From SZUA-365 sp034002405 (GTDB lineage Bacteria > Bacteroidota > Ignavibacteria > SZUA-365), in contig JAVFAS010000010.1 of assembly GCA_034002405.1 (NCBI GenBank), positions 1 through 64,000 of the forward strand: 64,000 nt of DNA, in the 5' to 3' direction. Within the stretch, counting starts at the first letter, position 1; each line of letters starts with the position of its first letter. The notes beneath the pieces are model-generated. The model saw only the letters and a program-made list of their open reading frames with translations. It did not search any database and had not been told where the DNA came from. The position numbers were made by a program, and so were the translations under genes. This document shows, piece by piece, positions 44,201 to 52,772 of this stretch.

Positions 44201-47200
44201 TGGACATCGAGATCCGCGTCGTGACCGATCCGTGCCGGGCGGTCTACGTGCTGCGGTTCCGCGCCGCGGTGCAGGTCCCGCTGTTGGTGGCCACCCCTGA
44301 TCCCATCGATCTCGGCATGCGTTCGGTCATCGATACCAGCATGGTGTCCGTGCAACTGCGCAACAGCGACGTGATCGACGTGGTCATCGATTCGCTCGTG
44401 CTGCGCGGCGTGGGGGCCGCGCTGTCATTGGTTCCGCCGCTCGCGGTGCCACGCATGCTGTCTCCCGGTGCATTCATCAATGCGGATCTGAAACTCCGGT
44501 TGATGAAGGATACCGGCAGCGTCCACGGCACGCTCTGTGCCATCGTCTCGGCGCCCTGCGCCGACACCATCTGTTTCGACATCGATGCACACTTCGCGGG
44601 AACGCCATTCGTCTTCTCGCGTGATACCCTCCGCTATACCTTCGCCTTTTGCGACAGCGTTCGTTGCGATTCGGTGCGGGTGGTGAACGCGCTGAGTGGT
44701 CCGCAGCGCGTCGTGCCCGCGGTGACCAACAACGCCGTCTTCTCGGTCGAGCCCGACACCGCGACGCTGCTCGAAGCCGGGGAAGGCATCACCTATCGAC
44801 TCTGTGCCCGTCGGCCGGGGACGGCGGTCGCGCGCGGTGCGTTGTTGTTGCAGTCCGACGCGGCCCCTCTGACCGCGGTGGAACTCGTGGCCGTGCGCGC
44901 GGATCAGGATCTACTGCTCCCCGATTCGGTGTACGCCGGCAACGTCCCGCACTGCGAGGATGCGCGCGTGTTTCCGTTGGTGATCGAGAACCGGAGCATT
45001 CTCGATGAAGAAATCCACGAAGTCACGGGCACGGATGGCACCTTCCACCTGCTGACCTCGTTGCCGCACCGCTTGCGCTCGAATAGGGCAGACACCCTCT
45101 GGCTGCGCTATCAACCACCCGCGCCGGGGGCGCACCACACCCGGATCACGCTGCGATCACGGGTCGGGGATTGCGAGCGGGAGACCGCCATCGCGCTCGG
45201 GGGACGCGCGGCCGGTGACTATATCGACGCCGTGCCGTCGTCGCTGCTCTTCGCGAATGTCGTGGCAGGTACCGCGCAATCGAAATCCCTGCGCATCCAC
45301 AACCGCGACATGGCGGGATTGCGGCTGGCATCGATCGCGGTGCAACCATCGGAGCGGTTCTCGGTCATGGCCGCCATGCCGCTGCCCATTGCCGAGGGAA
45401 GCGCGATCGACCTGTCCGTGGTGTTCGCGCCCGACAGTGCCCGCGGATATTTCGGATCGCTCTGTCTGATATTTGACCAGCCCTGCGCCGATACTGTCTG
45501 CATCCCGCTCGAAGGAATCGGTGTCGAGGGAGATCTTGTCTTTTCCACACCGCGGCTGCGTTTCGATTCCCTGGCGTCCTGCGAGGAGCGGATCGACACC
45601 GTCCTGCTGCGAAACACCGGCGGTACGGCCGTGCGGCTTCTTACGTCGGCGATCGGCGGCGGCGGAGCGGCGGGCTACACCCTGTTGAGTCCCATCGTGC
45701 CCGGCGAGACGCTCGCGGCGGGCGGCACGCGCTTGCTCTCGCTGCGTTTCCGTGCGGCGGATGTTCCCGACGGCGACGCGACGGCGTCGCTGTTCATCAC
45801 CACCGATGCGCCGCTGCAGCCGGTGCTCGAACTCCCCATCTCCGGCACGCGACTTCGCGTCGCGATTCCCGCTCCAGTCATGGTCGACCTCGGTGCCGTG
45901 CTGGTCGGCAGCGCGACCAGCATCGTCGCGGATGTCCGCAACGAGGGCGACGCCACATGGGAGTTGCGGGGAATCACCATGCATTCCGATTACACCCTGC
46001 GTCGACCGACGCTTCCGGGTTCCGTGCGTGGCGGCGACAGCATTCGCGTCGAGGTGGAACTTCTCCCGACGCGGGAGGGGACGCTGGTCGACACGCTGCG
46101 CGTCGACGTCGGTCCCTGCGATGACGTGCTGCTCTTCATCGTGCGTGCGGTCGCCCTGCGCCGTTTCGTGCAGGGGGATCTCGATTTCGGCGATGTACCG
46201 CTTTGCGAGACGCGCAGCGGGATCGTCACGCTGACCAACAACGGGGCCACCACGGTGACACTGCAATCGCTGGGGTTCACCGGTGACCGCGCGGCCGCGG
46301 TGCGGATCACGAACGTGCCGACATTGCCGCATGCGCTCGGTCCCGGGTCACCGCTCATTCTCACCATCGAATTCACTCCGCTCGCCGGTCTCGTCGGACC
46401 GTACGACCTGCGTCTCGTCAGCACGGTGGAGATCGACGGCACCACCGTCGTGTTCCAGTCGGCGGTGACCGCAATGGTACGCGACGGTGGATTGGAGTTC
46501 GCCGCGCGCACCCCACTGGGCGCCGGTGCATTGGGAACGGAGTATCCCGGCGCGGCGGTCATCGGTCGCAACACCGCGACGTACACCGTCCGCGTGGAAG
46601 AAATCCTGCTTCCCTCGCCGCAGCTCCGGCTGATCACCGCCACACCCGTCCCCCCCGCCGACATCGCGCCCGGCGACAGCATGGTCATCGCGCTGGCCTT
46701 CACCCCGGATGTCATCGGGACGAAATCCGACAGTATCCACCTCCGCTACAGCGCGCCCTGCGCGGTGACGTTGCCGGTGCATGTGTCCTATGACGGCAGC
46801 GGGGACGTGCTCGGACTCGATCTGCGTGCCGGCGATGCCGCCGGGGCGCCCGACGACACCGTGGATATCCCGTTGCTGCTTTCCCGCGACATTACAGGTC
46901 TGAATATCCGTGACTGGGAGGTGCGGCTCTCGTTCAATGCCAGCATGCTGTATCCGGTCGCCGCGCGGGGACACGGCACGCTCTCGGCGGGAATGTTGTT
47001 GCGGCATGCCTACGATCAGGCGGCGGGTGTCGTGACCCTCACGGCCAGCGGCGGCCGTCTGCAGGGGCCGGGCGACACGCTGGTGCATCTGCGCTGCCTC
47101 GTGCTCGTCGGCGATGATTCGACCACACTGCTGCAACCCGAGGCCGCGACCTTCGGACATCCCGCCGTGCGTATCGACACGCGCACGGCCGGACGCTTCG

Positions 47201-47514
47201 ACCTGCGGGGCTTCTGTCTCGCCGACGGGACGCGTCTCGTCGGCCGCGGCGATGGACTGCGCATCACCGCGCCCCAGCCCAATCCGGCGCATGAGCATAC
47301 GCGGATCCGCTATACCGTGCCGCGCGACGGGGATCATCGTCTCGCGCTGTATGACACCCGGGGACGCGAAGTGGCCGTGCTCGCTTCCGGCTTCACCGCC
47401 GCCGGCGAACGGCAGCTGCCGGTCGACTGCCGCGGCCTGCCCGCCGGCAGCTATCTGTTCGTGCTCCGCAGCGGTGACGCCGTCACCACGCAGCGCCTCA
47501 CGATTCTTCGATAG
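41257..47514 (+). CDS. Giant secreted ASH/choice-of-anchor-D repeat protein with propeller N-domain and sorting tail
   Basis: 2085 residues from the TTG at 41257, where a signal peptide starts (ILCIFLLSCLTAVSLLHAQ). An in-frame ATG at 41143 would add 38 poorly signal-like residues and lies upstream of the apparent promoter, so the start is uncertain. Residues about 25-345 look like a Ycf48/BNR-type beta-propeller (GTGYAVGDVDVIL, HRTLDGGVSWTSYSIP, EDGGYTWIDHTP). Then come about a dozen ASH/choice-of-anchor-D Ig repeats (about 350-1840) with recurring GxxxxxVxLRNTG and a Cys-containing PCxDTxC block, a cohesin-like domain (about 1845-1960) and a type-A sorting tail (ITAPQPNPAHEHTRI, LPAGSYLFVLRSG). 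Probably a long surface fibre or scaffold; no enzyme motif is visible. Confidence 0.8.
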   Translation: MLRILCIFLLSCLTAVSLLHAQPVGTWNEQPIEVPVRGLMGISMADTGTGYAVGDVDVILQQTGVLVKRPGDPTWRTVPANAFTPPLTIALTSWAQDVHAVPNTGIAFISWRDDYRSLVYKTVDYGASWFSVSPLNPILYGIRYAVTFINDREGLIVGEGPGRVHRTLDGGVSWTSYSIPVNPPLTDVKFGGGLFWYVAGGDNTLFRFNTLNNRWFNISFPTSAEYFPTHIKLHFVTDERGFLSGYNQNGPTHVHRTTNGGLDWSPMPQQPNFSPNPEGHKGIFFFDSLKGWVASAASEFAYTEDGGYTWIDHTPQVFGGKPYPPVNKLTFLNEAHGWAAGGFQRTSGYPSVSHGWIMKWTGTQKPDISTTPTTATFDTMACQSEKIIRIPVINTGTGNLTIAAGGIIFSSTEFTPRNVMYPIIIAPGETKEIEVRWTPSADYFGGTPSGSQMRIESNDPEHSPWFVLLYGTRIISRVIPGAPALVFPAFCRGEEREATLPVTTDGNLPPRLERIELFSDRGTLSLRSHVIGGVIGPSDTLRFALRSDRAGSMSGKVIITAGNPDCPEVIEIPFQALVRSNDIEVTPSLLTFGDVCAGDDVVQYLQLRNTGSVDARLLEFRGFGADSLFRLDLDTSLHIGSGDFQLVPLRFHPRDSDSLNASAQFTLVFGPCPDTVFIACNGRGVHVLLDLEADSLLVVGPAPLDREIVTTVPLRNIGFLPTVIEKITFEPEVPGLRLLEPSSLPDTLRAKQTMDIRFGYRAAARDSIPTTMRVEWSDPCGGSITQPMLLITDEMPVAEVPTALIFETQTCEAEVVDSVRIHNSGQKPLAVFTATITGSDAAHFRVIGPPLPLTIDPGASAWLWLAYSAPMNGSSSAVLEINHNDLTVRGVSRVTLSGRKKVQTLTVVGDTLAVLPLCAGIPGSRRFVLRNENSEPLLLTNVDLIRGAPFATLRMGTVPTGVGPGQDFELWVDVTLPMDTSVDIEIRVVTDPCRAVYVLRFRAAVQVPLLVATPDPIDLGMRSVIDTSMVSVQLRNSDVIDVVIDSLVLRGVGAALSLVPPLAVPRMLSPGAFINADLKLRLMKDTGSVHGTLCAIVSAPCADTICFDIDAHFAGTPFVFSRDTLRYTFAFCDSVRCDSVRVVNALSGPQRVVPAVTNNAVFSVEPDTATLLEAGEGITYRLCARRPGTAVARGALLLQSDAAPLTAVELVAVRADQDLLLPDSVYAGNVPHCEDARVFPLVIENRSILDEEIHEVTGTDGTFHLLTSLPHRLRSNRADTLWLRYQPPAPGAHHTRITLRSRVGDCERETAIALGGRAAGDYIDAVPSSLLFANVVAGTAQSKSLRIHNRDMAGLRLASIAVQPSERFSVMAAMPLPIAEGSAIDLSVVFAPDSARGYFGSLCLIFDQPCADTVCIPLEGIGVEGDLVFSTPRLRFDSLASCEERIDTVLLRNTGGTAVRLLTSAIGGGGAAGYTLLSPIVPGETLAAGGTRLLSLRFRAADVPDGDATASLFITTDAPLQPVLELPISGTRLRVAIPAPVMVDLGAVLVGSATSIVADVRNEGDATWELRGITMHSDYTLRRPTLPGSVRGGDSIRVEVELLPTREGTLVDTLRVDVGPCDDVLLFIVRAVALRRFVQGDLDFGDVPLCETRSGIVTLTNNGATTVTLQSLGFTGDRAAAVRITNVPTLPHALGPGSPLILTIEFTPLAGLVGPYDLRLVSTVEIDGTTVVFQSAVTAMVRDGGLEFAARTPLGAGALGTEYPGAAVIGRNTATYTVRVEEILLPSPQLRLITATPVPPADIAPGDSMVIALAFTPDVIGTKSDSIHLRYSAPCAVTLPVHVSYDGSGDVLGLDLRAGDAAGAPDDTVDIPLLLSRDITGLNIRDWEVRLSFNASMLYPVAARGHGTLSAGMLLRHAYDQAAGVVTLTASGGRLQGPGDTLVHLRCLVLVGDDSTTLLQPEAATFGHPAVRIDTRTAGRFDLRGFCLADGTRLVGRGDGLRITAPQPNPAHEHTRIRYTVPRDGDHRLALYDTRGREVAVLASGFTAAGERQLPVDCRGLPAGSYLFVLRSGDAVTTQRLTILR

Positions 47515-47554
47515 AGCCCATTCCTCGATCGACCGTCCCGCTGACCGGTCCCGC

Positions 47555-47583
47555 TTGCATTGCAAGGCCATGCATGCTATATT
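47555..47583 (+). promoter_or_regulatory. Promoter of rpsT
   Basis: TTGCAT (47555-47560), a 17-base spacer and TATATT (47578-47583), 32 bases before the rpsT ATG. Confidence 0.75.
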
Positions 47584-47615
47584 TGAGTTCGTTTTTTCTG
47601 GAACACAGGAGAATC

Positions 47616-47870
47616 ATGCCTCAGCACAAGTCTGCCATCAAGCGCATGCGCACTTCGGAGCGGAAGCGCGCCTATAATCGGATGAACAAGTCGCGTGTGA
47701 AGACCGCCGTCAAGGATCTTCGCGGCACGACCGACAAGGCCGCGGCGGAGGAGAAATACCGGAAGGTTTCGGCCATTCTCGACCGTCTCTCCACCAAGGG
47801 GATCATTCACCGCAACACGGCCGCGCACAAGAAGTCCAAGCTCGCGAAATTCGTCCAGAGCCTGGGATAA
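47616..47870 (+). CDS. rpsT: 30S ribosomal protein S20
   Basis: 84 residues, the usual length, from the ATG at 47616 (AGGAGA, three bases upstream). The Lys/Arg-rich sequence has the family's MPQHKSAIKRMRTSERKR start and a RNTAAHKKSKLAKFV end. It binds 16S rRNA early in 30S assembly. It has its own promoter and a downstream hairpin at 47913, so it is probably monocistronic. Confidence 0.97.
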   Translation: MPQHKSAIKRMRTSERKRAYNRMNKSRVKTAVKDLRGTTDKAAAEEKYRKVSAILDRLSTKGIIHRNTAAHKKSKLAKFVQSLG

Positions 47871-47912
47871 GTATCGGTTCTCCGTCCGCCCCGCCACGCG
47901 GAGCGCGGACCC

Positions 47913-47937
47913 GGCAGGCATGCGCGGCATGCCTGCC
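47913..47937 (+). terminator. Hairpin after rpsT
   Basis: Perfect 11-bp stem GGCAGGCATGC / GCATGCCTGCC with a GCG loop, 43 bases after the rpsT stop. No T-run follows. Confidence 0.6.
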
Positions 47938-48037
47938 CGTGTCAGATACCGAACCGTATGGAGCCTCCGAGTAATATCCCCACTCCGCGCGTCCTACCGT
48001 CCGAAGACGAGTTCTCCATCCGTGGAGCGCGTCCGTC

Positions 48038-49366
48038 ATGACCGGCGCCCCTCTGCTTGATACCATCCTTTTTCTTGTTTCTCTCGTGATCGCGGTGCTG
48101 ATCGGACTCGCGGAGTTTGCCATTGTGTCCTCCTCGCGCAGCCGCCTCGATACGCTGGCCGACGCGGGGGATGCGTTGGCGGCACGTGCGCTGCGGCTCA
48201 AGGACCGCGACGAGGACGTACAGGGCGCGACACAGATCGCCACGCTGTTTCTCATCATCTTTTCCAGCTTCATCATCACGCCCTACGTTCGGGACTGGGC
48301 GTCACTGGGGGCCGGGGTGGCGCGGCAGGCCTGGTTGTTTGACCTGCTCCAGACGGCGGGCTTCGCGTTCATCGCCTTTCTTCTTACCGGACTGTTTCTC
48401 GTCACCGTGCATCTGTTCGCCAAGTCGCTCGGCGAACGCTACGCCGACGCACTCGTGCTGCACGCGACCGGGGGCATGCACACGCTGGTGCGCCTCCTGC
48501 ACCTGCCGCAGCGTGCGCTGACGGTGACCGCCAATCTCCTGCTCCGCCCGTTCCGCGGCGCCGCGAGCTTCCGCGAGTCGGTGACGACGGAGGAGAATCT
48601 GATGGATATTCTCGAAGACGGCGCCAAGACCGGATTGCTCGACCGCACCGAGCACGAATTGATCGAGAGCATCTTTCAATTCACCGAGACCACCGCGCGC
48701 GAGATCATGATTCCCCGTACCGACATCATCGGGGTGGAAATACGGATGACGCCATCCGAGATCCTGAAGCTCATTCTCGAGGAGGGATTCACGCGCATGC
48801 CGGTGTACGAGGAGTCGCTCGACAACATCGTCGGCGTGATCTATGCGAAGGACGTGCTCAGCCTGATCGAGCATCACAATCTGATCATCCTGCAGGACAT
48901 CGTGCGTCCCGCCTACATCGTACCCGAGACCAAGCCGATTTCCGAATTGCTGCGCGAATTCCAGCTCAAGCGGCAGCACATGGCCATCGTGGTCGACGAG
49001 TTTGGCGGAACGGAGGGGATCATTACGATGGAGGACATTCTCGAGGAGATCGTCGGCGAAATCCGTGATGAGTACGACGAGGAAGAGAGTCCGTACGTTT
49101 TGCTGCCGGGTGGGGGCATCGAGGTCGAGGCCATGGTCAATATCGCGGATCTGAACGCGTATTCTCCGATCAGCATTCCCGAGAGTGACGACTACGACAC
49201 CGTGGGTGGCTTCGTGACGAAGCTCTTCGGGCGGATTCCCGAGTCCGGTGAGCGGATTGCGTTCCAGCACGCGCTGATCGAAGTGATCGACGCCGAGGAA
49301 CGCCGGGTGCTGCGCGTGCGATTGCTCCCCGATCCGGACGCGGTCGATCGCAATAATGGCCGCTGA
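48038..49366 (+). CDS. CNNM/CorC-family membrane protein (DUF21, CBS pair, CorC_HlyC)
   Basis: 442 residues. The N-terminal DUF21/CNNM membrane part (about 1-170) has four hydrophobic helices and the GLAEFAIVSSSRSRLDTLA signature. A pair of CBS domains (about 200-330) includes EIMIPRTDIIGVE, EEGFTRMPVYEESLDNIVGVIYAKD (first) and HMAIVVDEFGGTEGIITMEDILEEIVGEI (second). The C-terminal CorC_HlyC transporter-associated domain (about 350-435) has the DDYDTVGGFV motif. Family role: Mg2+/Co2+ efflux or homeostasis at the inner membrane; the older name hemolysin is misleading. The start is the ATG at 48038; its ribosome binding site is weak (GGAG 10 bases upstream). Confidence 0.93.
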   Translation: MTGAPLLDTILFLVSLVIAVLIGLAEFAIVSSSRSRLDTLADAGDALAARALRLKDRDEDVQGATQIATLFLIIFSSFIITPYVRDWASLGAGVARQAWLFDLLQTAGFAFIAFLLTGLFLVTVHLFAKSLGERYADALVLHATGGMHTLVRLLHLPQRALTVTANLLLRPFRGAASFRESVTTEENLMDILEDGAKTGLLDRTEHELIESIFQFTETTAREIMIPRTDIIGVEIRMTPSEILKLILEEGFTRMPVYEESLDNIVGVIYAKDVLSLIEHHNLIILQDIVRPAYIVPETKPISELLREFQLKRQHMAIVVDEFGGTEGIITMEDILEEIVGEIRDEYDEEESPYVLLPGGGIEVEAMVNIADLNAYSPISIPESDDYDTVGGFVTKLFGRIPESGERIAFQHALIEVIDAEERRVLRVRLLPDPDAVDRNNGR

Positions 49367-49429
49367 TCCGTATCTTCTTCACTGATCGTTTCCTTGTTTC
49401 ACGAGAACCGCCCTGACGCGGAGATGCCC

Positions 49430-50389
49430 ATGCTCGCCGTCGCCTCGCTCGTTTTTGCCCTCGTCCCCATGCTGTTCTATCTCTGGGGCATCTGGTTGAT
49501 GGATCGCTACGACCGCGAACCGGTCAGCCTGCTTCTTCTGAATTTTGCCTGGGGCGCGCTGGGCGCCATCTTTTTCGGTATTGTCTTCAGTATTTCCCTG
49601 TCGACCACGCTGGGGTCGTCCGAATTCCACGATGCGATCTTCATCGCGCCGGTGGTCGAGGAACTCACCAAGGGCCTGTTCCTCTTCTGGACCGTGCGCG
49701 ACCGGCGCTTTGACAATATCACCGACGGCGTGGTGTATGGCATGGCGATCGGTCTGGGATTCGGAATGACGGAGAACTTTCTCTATTTCCTCGGAGCCAC
49801 GACGGCGGGGGAGTGGGTGTTTCTCGTCATCATCCGCACCGTGTTCACCGCCGTCATGCACGCGATGGCGACCGGGGTGTTCGGCGCGTTCATGGGACTG
49901 ACGAAATTCGGCGCGCCGAGATGGCGGCTGCCCTTGCGTTTCCTGGGAATATTGCTCGCGATCGGCATGCATTTCTTCTGGAATTATTCGGTGTCGATCA
50001 ACAATCCCGCGGCGGCGGGACTCGGTACCATCTTCATCGTCCTCAGCGTGATCGTCATCGTGCTGGTCGTGCAGTTGGCGTTGCTGGCCGAGAATCGTCT
50101 GCTGATCCGGGAACTGACCGACGAATCCGAGCGCGGTCTGATTCCCCCCACGCACCTGCAGTACCTTCCGTACACGAACAAACGAAAGCTCGTCGGGTGG
50201 CTTTCGCCCGTGGTCGACCGCAAGCGATACGTGCAGGCGGCCACGCGTCTCGCGTTCCGCCGTTTCCAGAGCCGCGCGTGCGCGGACGAACAGCGCGAGG
50301 GTTACCTCGCGGAGGTGGACACCCTTCGCGACGAGATCCACGACCTCCTCCGGGAGGATTGGGCGTCGAACACGCACAAACTGTATTGA
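49430..50389 (+). CDS. PrsW-family intramembrane metalloprotease
   Basis: 319 residues. I chose the second of two close ATGs (49430) because GGAG lies six bases upstream of it; 49424 is the alternative. About eight hydrophobic segments carry the PrsW motifs: EELTKG (the EExxK site), GFGMTEN (a Glu in TM), HAMATG and GMHFFWN (the two His sites). Together these form the predicted zinc site. PrsW cleaves membrane anti-sigma factors such as RsiW in Bacillus. No membrane anti-sigma factor is encoded beside it. The C-terminal 80 residues are soluble and Arg-rich. Confidence 0.9.
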   Translation: MLAVASLVFALVPMLFYLWGIWLMDRYDREPVSLLLLNFAWGALGAIFFGIVFSISLSTTLGSSEFHDAIFIAPVVEELTKGLFLFWTVRDRRFDNITDGVVYGMAIGLGFGMTENFLYFLGATTAGEWVFLVIIRTVFTAVMHAMATGVFGAFMGLTKFGAPRWRLPLRFLGILLAIGMHFFWNYSVSINNPAAAGLGTIFIVLSVIVIVLVVQLALLAENRLLIRELTDESERGLIPPTHLQYLPYTNKRKLVGWLSPVVDRKRYVQAATRLAFRRFQSRACADEQREGYLAEVDTLRDEIHDLLREDWASNTHKLY

Positions 50390-50440
50390 TCGGGCGCACC
50401 GCGCGCCCCGGTGATTGAGTACCACTTATCGGAAATCCTG

Positions 50441-51598
50441 ATGCACGTGTTGTTTTCCTTCGGAACCAGACCGGAAGCGATCAAGCTCGCACCGGTGATC
50501 CGTCATATGCAGGCGAATCCGGAGCGCTTCCGCGTTTCGGTCTGTCTCACCTCGCAGCACAAGGAATTGCTGCGGCAGGTGACACGATTCTTCGACATCC
50601 GGGAGGACGTCGATCTCGATGTGATGGTGCACGACCAGACACTCGAACACATCACCGCGACCGTGCTGACCAAGATGCGGGGCGTGATCGAGCGCCTGCA
50701 GCCCGACGTGCTCGTGGTGCAGGGCGATACCACCACGGTCTTCGCCAGCGCGCTCGCGGCGTTCTACCAGAAAATCCGCGTCGGGCACGTCGAGGCGGGA
50801 TTGCGCACCTTCGACCGCTATTCCCCGTTTCCCGAGGAAATGAACAGGACCCTCACCGCGTCCCTGGCGGATTTCCATTTCGCGCCCACGCAGCGGGCCG
50901 CGGAGAATTTGCGGCGCGAGGGCCGGGACGAAGGGCGGGTGTTCGTCACCGGCAACACGGTGGTGGACGCGCTGCTGCTCGGGCGGTCGATGCTCGCGGG
51001 GTGGCCGGAGGACCGTCGCGTGCAGCTTCTGATCGACGCAGGTCTCGACGCCGCGGTCGCCGGACGCATCATGCGCGGGGAGGGCCGCTTCATTACCGTC
51101 ACCGCGCACCGCCGGGAAAGCTTCGGCGCACCGTTCGAACGCATGCTCACGGCGATGCGGGACGTCGTAAACGGATATCCGGATGTGGAAATCGTGTATC
51201 CCGTGCATCCCAACCCCCATGTGCGGGACGCGGTCGGACGCGTGCTGTCCGGCGCACCGCGCGTGCATCTGATCGATCCGGTGCGGTACGAACAGTTACT
51301 GCTGCTCATGGACCATTCGGTGCTGCTGCTGACCGATTCCGGCGGCATTCAGGAGGAAGGTCCGTCGCTGCGCAAGCCGGTGCTCGTGATGCGCGAGGTG
51401 ACCGAGCGTCCCGAAGGCATTGACGCCGGGGTCGCACGTCTTGTCGGGACCGACCGCGCGCGTATCGTCGCGGCGGTCAGCGAGTTGCTTGACGACACGG
51501 CGGCATACGCCGCGATGGCGACGGGACGAAATCCGTACGGTGACGGTACGGCCAGCGCACGGATCGCGGATATCCTGTCCGCGCAGTCCGGTGGCTGA
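50441..51598 (+). CDS. wecB: UDP-N-acetylglucosamine 2-epimerase (non-hydrolysing)
   Basis: 385 residues from the ATG at 50441. Family motifs are SFGTRPEAIKLAPVIRHM at the N-terminus, QGDTTTVFASALAAF, GHVEAGLRTFDRYSPFPEEMNR (active-site region), TGNTVVDAL, TAHRRESFG, PVHPNP, and TDSGGIQEEGPSL at the C-terminal nucleotide-binding fold. It interconverts UDP-GlcNAc and UDP-ManNAc for surface polysaccharide synthesis. The glycosyltransferase gene overlaps its 3' end by 8 bases (GTG at 51591), so the two are coupled. Confidence 0.96.
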   Translation: MHVLFSFGTRPEAIKLAPVIRHMQANPERFRVSVCLTSQHKELLRQVTRFFDIREDVDLDVMVHDQTLEHITATVLTKMRGVIERLQPDVLVVQGDTTTVFASALAAFYQKIRVGHVEAGLRTFDRYSPFPEEMNRTLTASLADFHFAPTQRAAENLRREGRDEGRVFVTGNTVVDALLLGRSMLAGWPEDRRVQLLIDAGLDAAVAGRIMRGEGRFITVTAHRRESFGAPFERMLTAMRDVVNGYPDVEIVYPVHPNPHVRDAVGRVLSGAPRVHLIDPVRYEQLLLLMDHSVLLLTDSGGIQEEGPSLRKPVLVMREVTERPEGIDAGVARLVGTDRARIVAAVSELLDDTAAYAAMATGRNPYGDGTASARIADILSAQSGG

Positions 51599-52766
51599 GC
51601 GCCGCGTCCGCGTTGTCTTCGACGCGCACGCACTTTCGCCCCATCGATCCGGGATCGGGGAATACAGCTGGCATCTGATTCATGCGATGCTGGAAACCTG
51701 CCACGCGCAGGTCGACCTGCATCTGTACGTTCCGTCCGGAATTCATCCCGTGCATGACGACCGCGACGTGACGCGCCTGACCGCGGCGGTTCGCGACGGT
51801 GATTTCTTCCGGGCGTCGCATCAGTGGCGTCTGCCGCGACTGTTGCGCCACGGGGGATACGACCTGTTGCACACGCCCGATTTTCTCGTTCCCCTGATCT
51901 GTCCCGTGCCGATCGTGAGCACCGTGCACGACATCATCCCGATCGTCCATCCCGAATTCATCCCCCGATCGATGAAAGTACGTCTGCTGCCGCTGTTTCG
52001 CGCCTGGGCGCGCCGGGCCGTGTCGGGCAGTGCCGCGGTACTGACCGTCAGCGAGCACAGCAAGGGCGATCTCGTGCGCCGGCTCGGCGCCGATCCCGCC
52101 CGCATCGTGGTCATTCCGGCCGCGCCCACGCTCGAACCCGCGGGCGGTCCCCTGCCGGCGAGGCTCGCGGCGAGTCTTCCCGCGGGCAAGTATTTCCTGT
52201 ATGTCGGCCGGGCCGATCCGTACAAGGGACTCGCGCATCTGCTTCGCGCCTTCGCCCGGGCGCGCCGGGATCACGGGCTGGCGGACCTGCGACTCGCCGT
52301 GGCGGGAAAGCTCGATGCGCGCTATGAATATCGGAGTCTGGCGGCCGAACTCGGCATCGACGCGCAGGTCGTCTTTCTAGACTACGTCGATGGCACCACG
52401 CTGTCCGCGCTTCACGCCCATGCCCTGGCCTATGTCCACCCGTCGCTCTATGAAGGCTTCGGTGTCCCGCCCCTCGATGCCATGCGGCACGGGACGCCGG
52501 TGGTCTGTTCCGACCGGAGCGCGCTGCCTGAAGTCGCGGGCGATGCCGCCTTGTTCGTCGATCCCGAACATGTCGGGATTTTTTCCGATGCCTTGAGGGA
52601 AATCGCCGAAAATGCTACATTGCGCCGTGATCTTGTCCGGAAAGGTTTTCTGAACGTTCGACGCTATTCGTGGAATCAAACAGCGAAGGACACTGTTTCC
52701 GTCTACATGCGCATCGCATCGCGCTTCGCCTGTCCGGACCATTCGCGCACTCATGACGCGGCCTGA
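51591..52766 (+). CDS. Glycosyltransferase family 4 (GT-B)
   Basis: 391 residues. The start is the GTG at 51591, inside the end of wecB, because the N-terminal fold begins there (RVVFDAHALSPHRSGIGEYSW). Later motifs are HTPDFLVPL, TVHDIIPIVHPEF, the donor-site block FLYVGRADPYKGLAHLL, YEYRSLAAELG and HPSLYEGFGVPPLDAMRHG, where the usual last Glu of the EX7E element is Asp. A retaining GT4 enzyme adding a sugar from a nucleotide donor; acceptor and sugar are unknown. Coupled with wecB, so probably part of a cell-surface glycan pathway. Confidence 0.92.
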   Translation: MAERRVRVVFDAHALSPHRSGIGEYSWHLIHAMLETCHAQVDLHLYVPSGIHPVHDDRDVTRLTAAVRDGDFFRASHQWRLPRLLRHGGYDLLHTPDFLVPLICPVPIVSTVHDIIPIVHPEFIPRSMKVRLLPLFRAWARRAVSGSAAVLTVSEHSKGDLVRRLGADPARIVVIPAAPTLEPAGGPLPARLAASLPAGKYFLYVGRADPYKGLAHLLRAFARARRDHGLADLRLAVAGKLDARYEYRSLAAELGIDAQVVFLDYVDGTTLSALHAHALAYVHPSLYEGFGVPPLDAMRHGTPVVCSDRSALPEVAGDAALFVDPEHVGIFSDALREIAENATLRRDLVRKGFLNVRRYSWNQTAKDTVSVYMRIASRFACPDHSRTHDAA

Positions 52767-52772
52767 TTGATA

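Noticed and set aside
48038..49366. Hemolysin function for the CBS-domain protein
   Set aside because: The DUF21-CBS-CorC architecture is that of CNNM/CorC ion transport proteins; the hemolysin name is historical.
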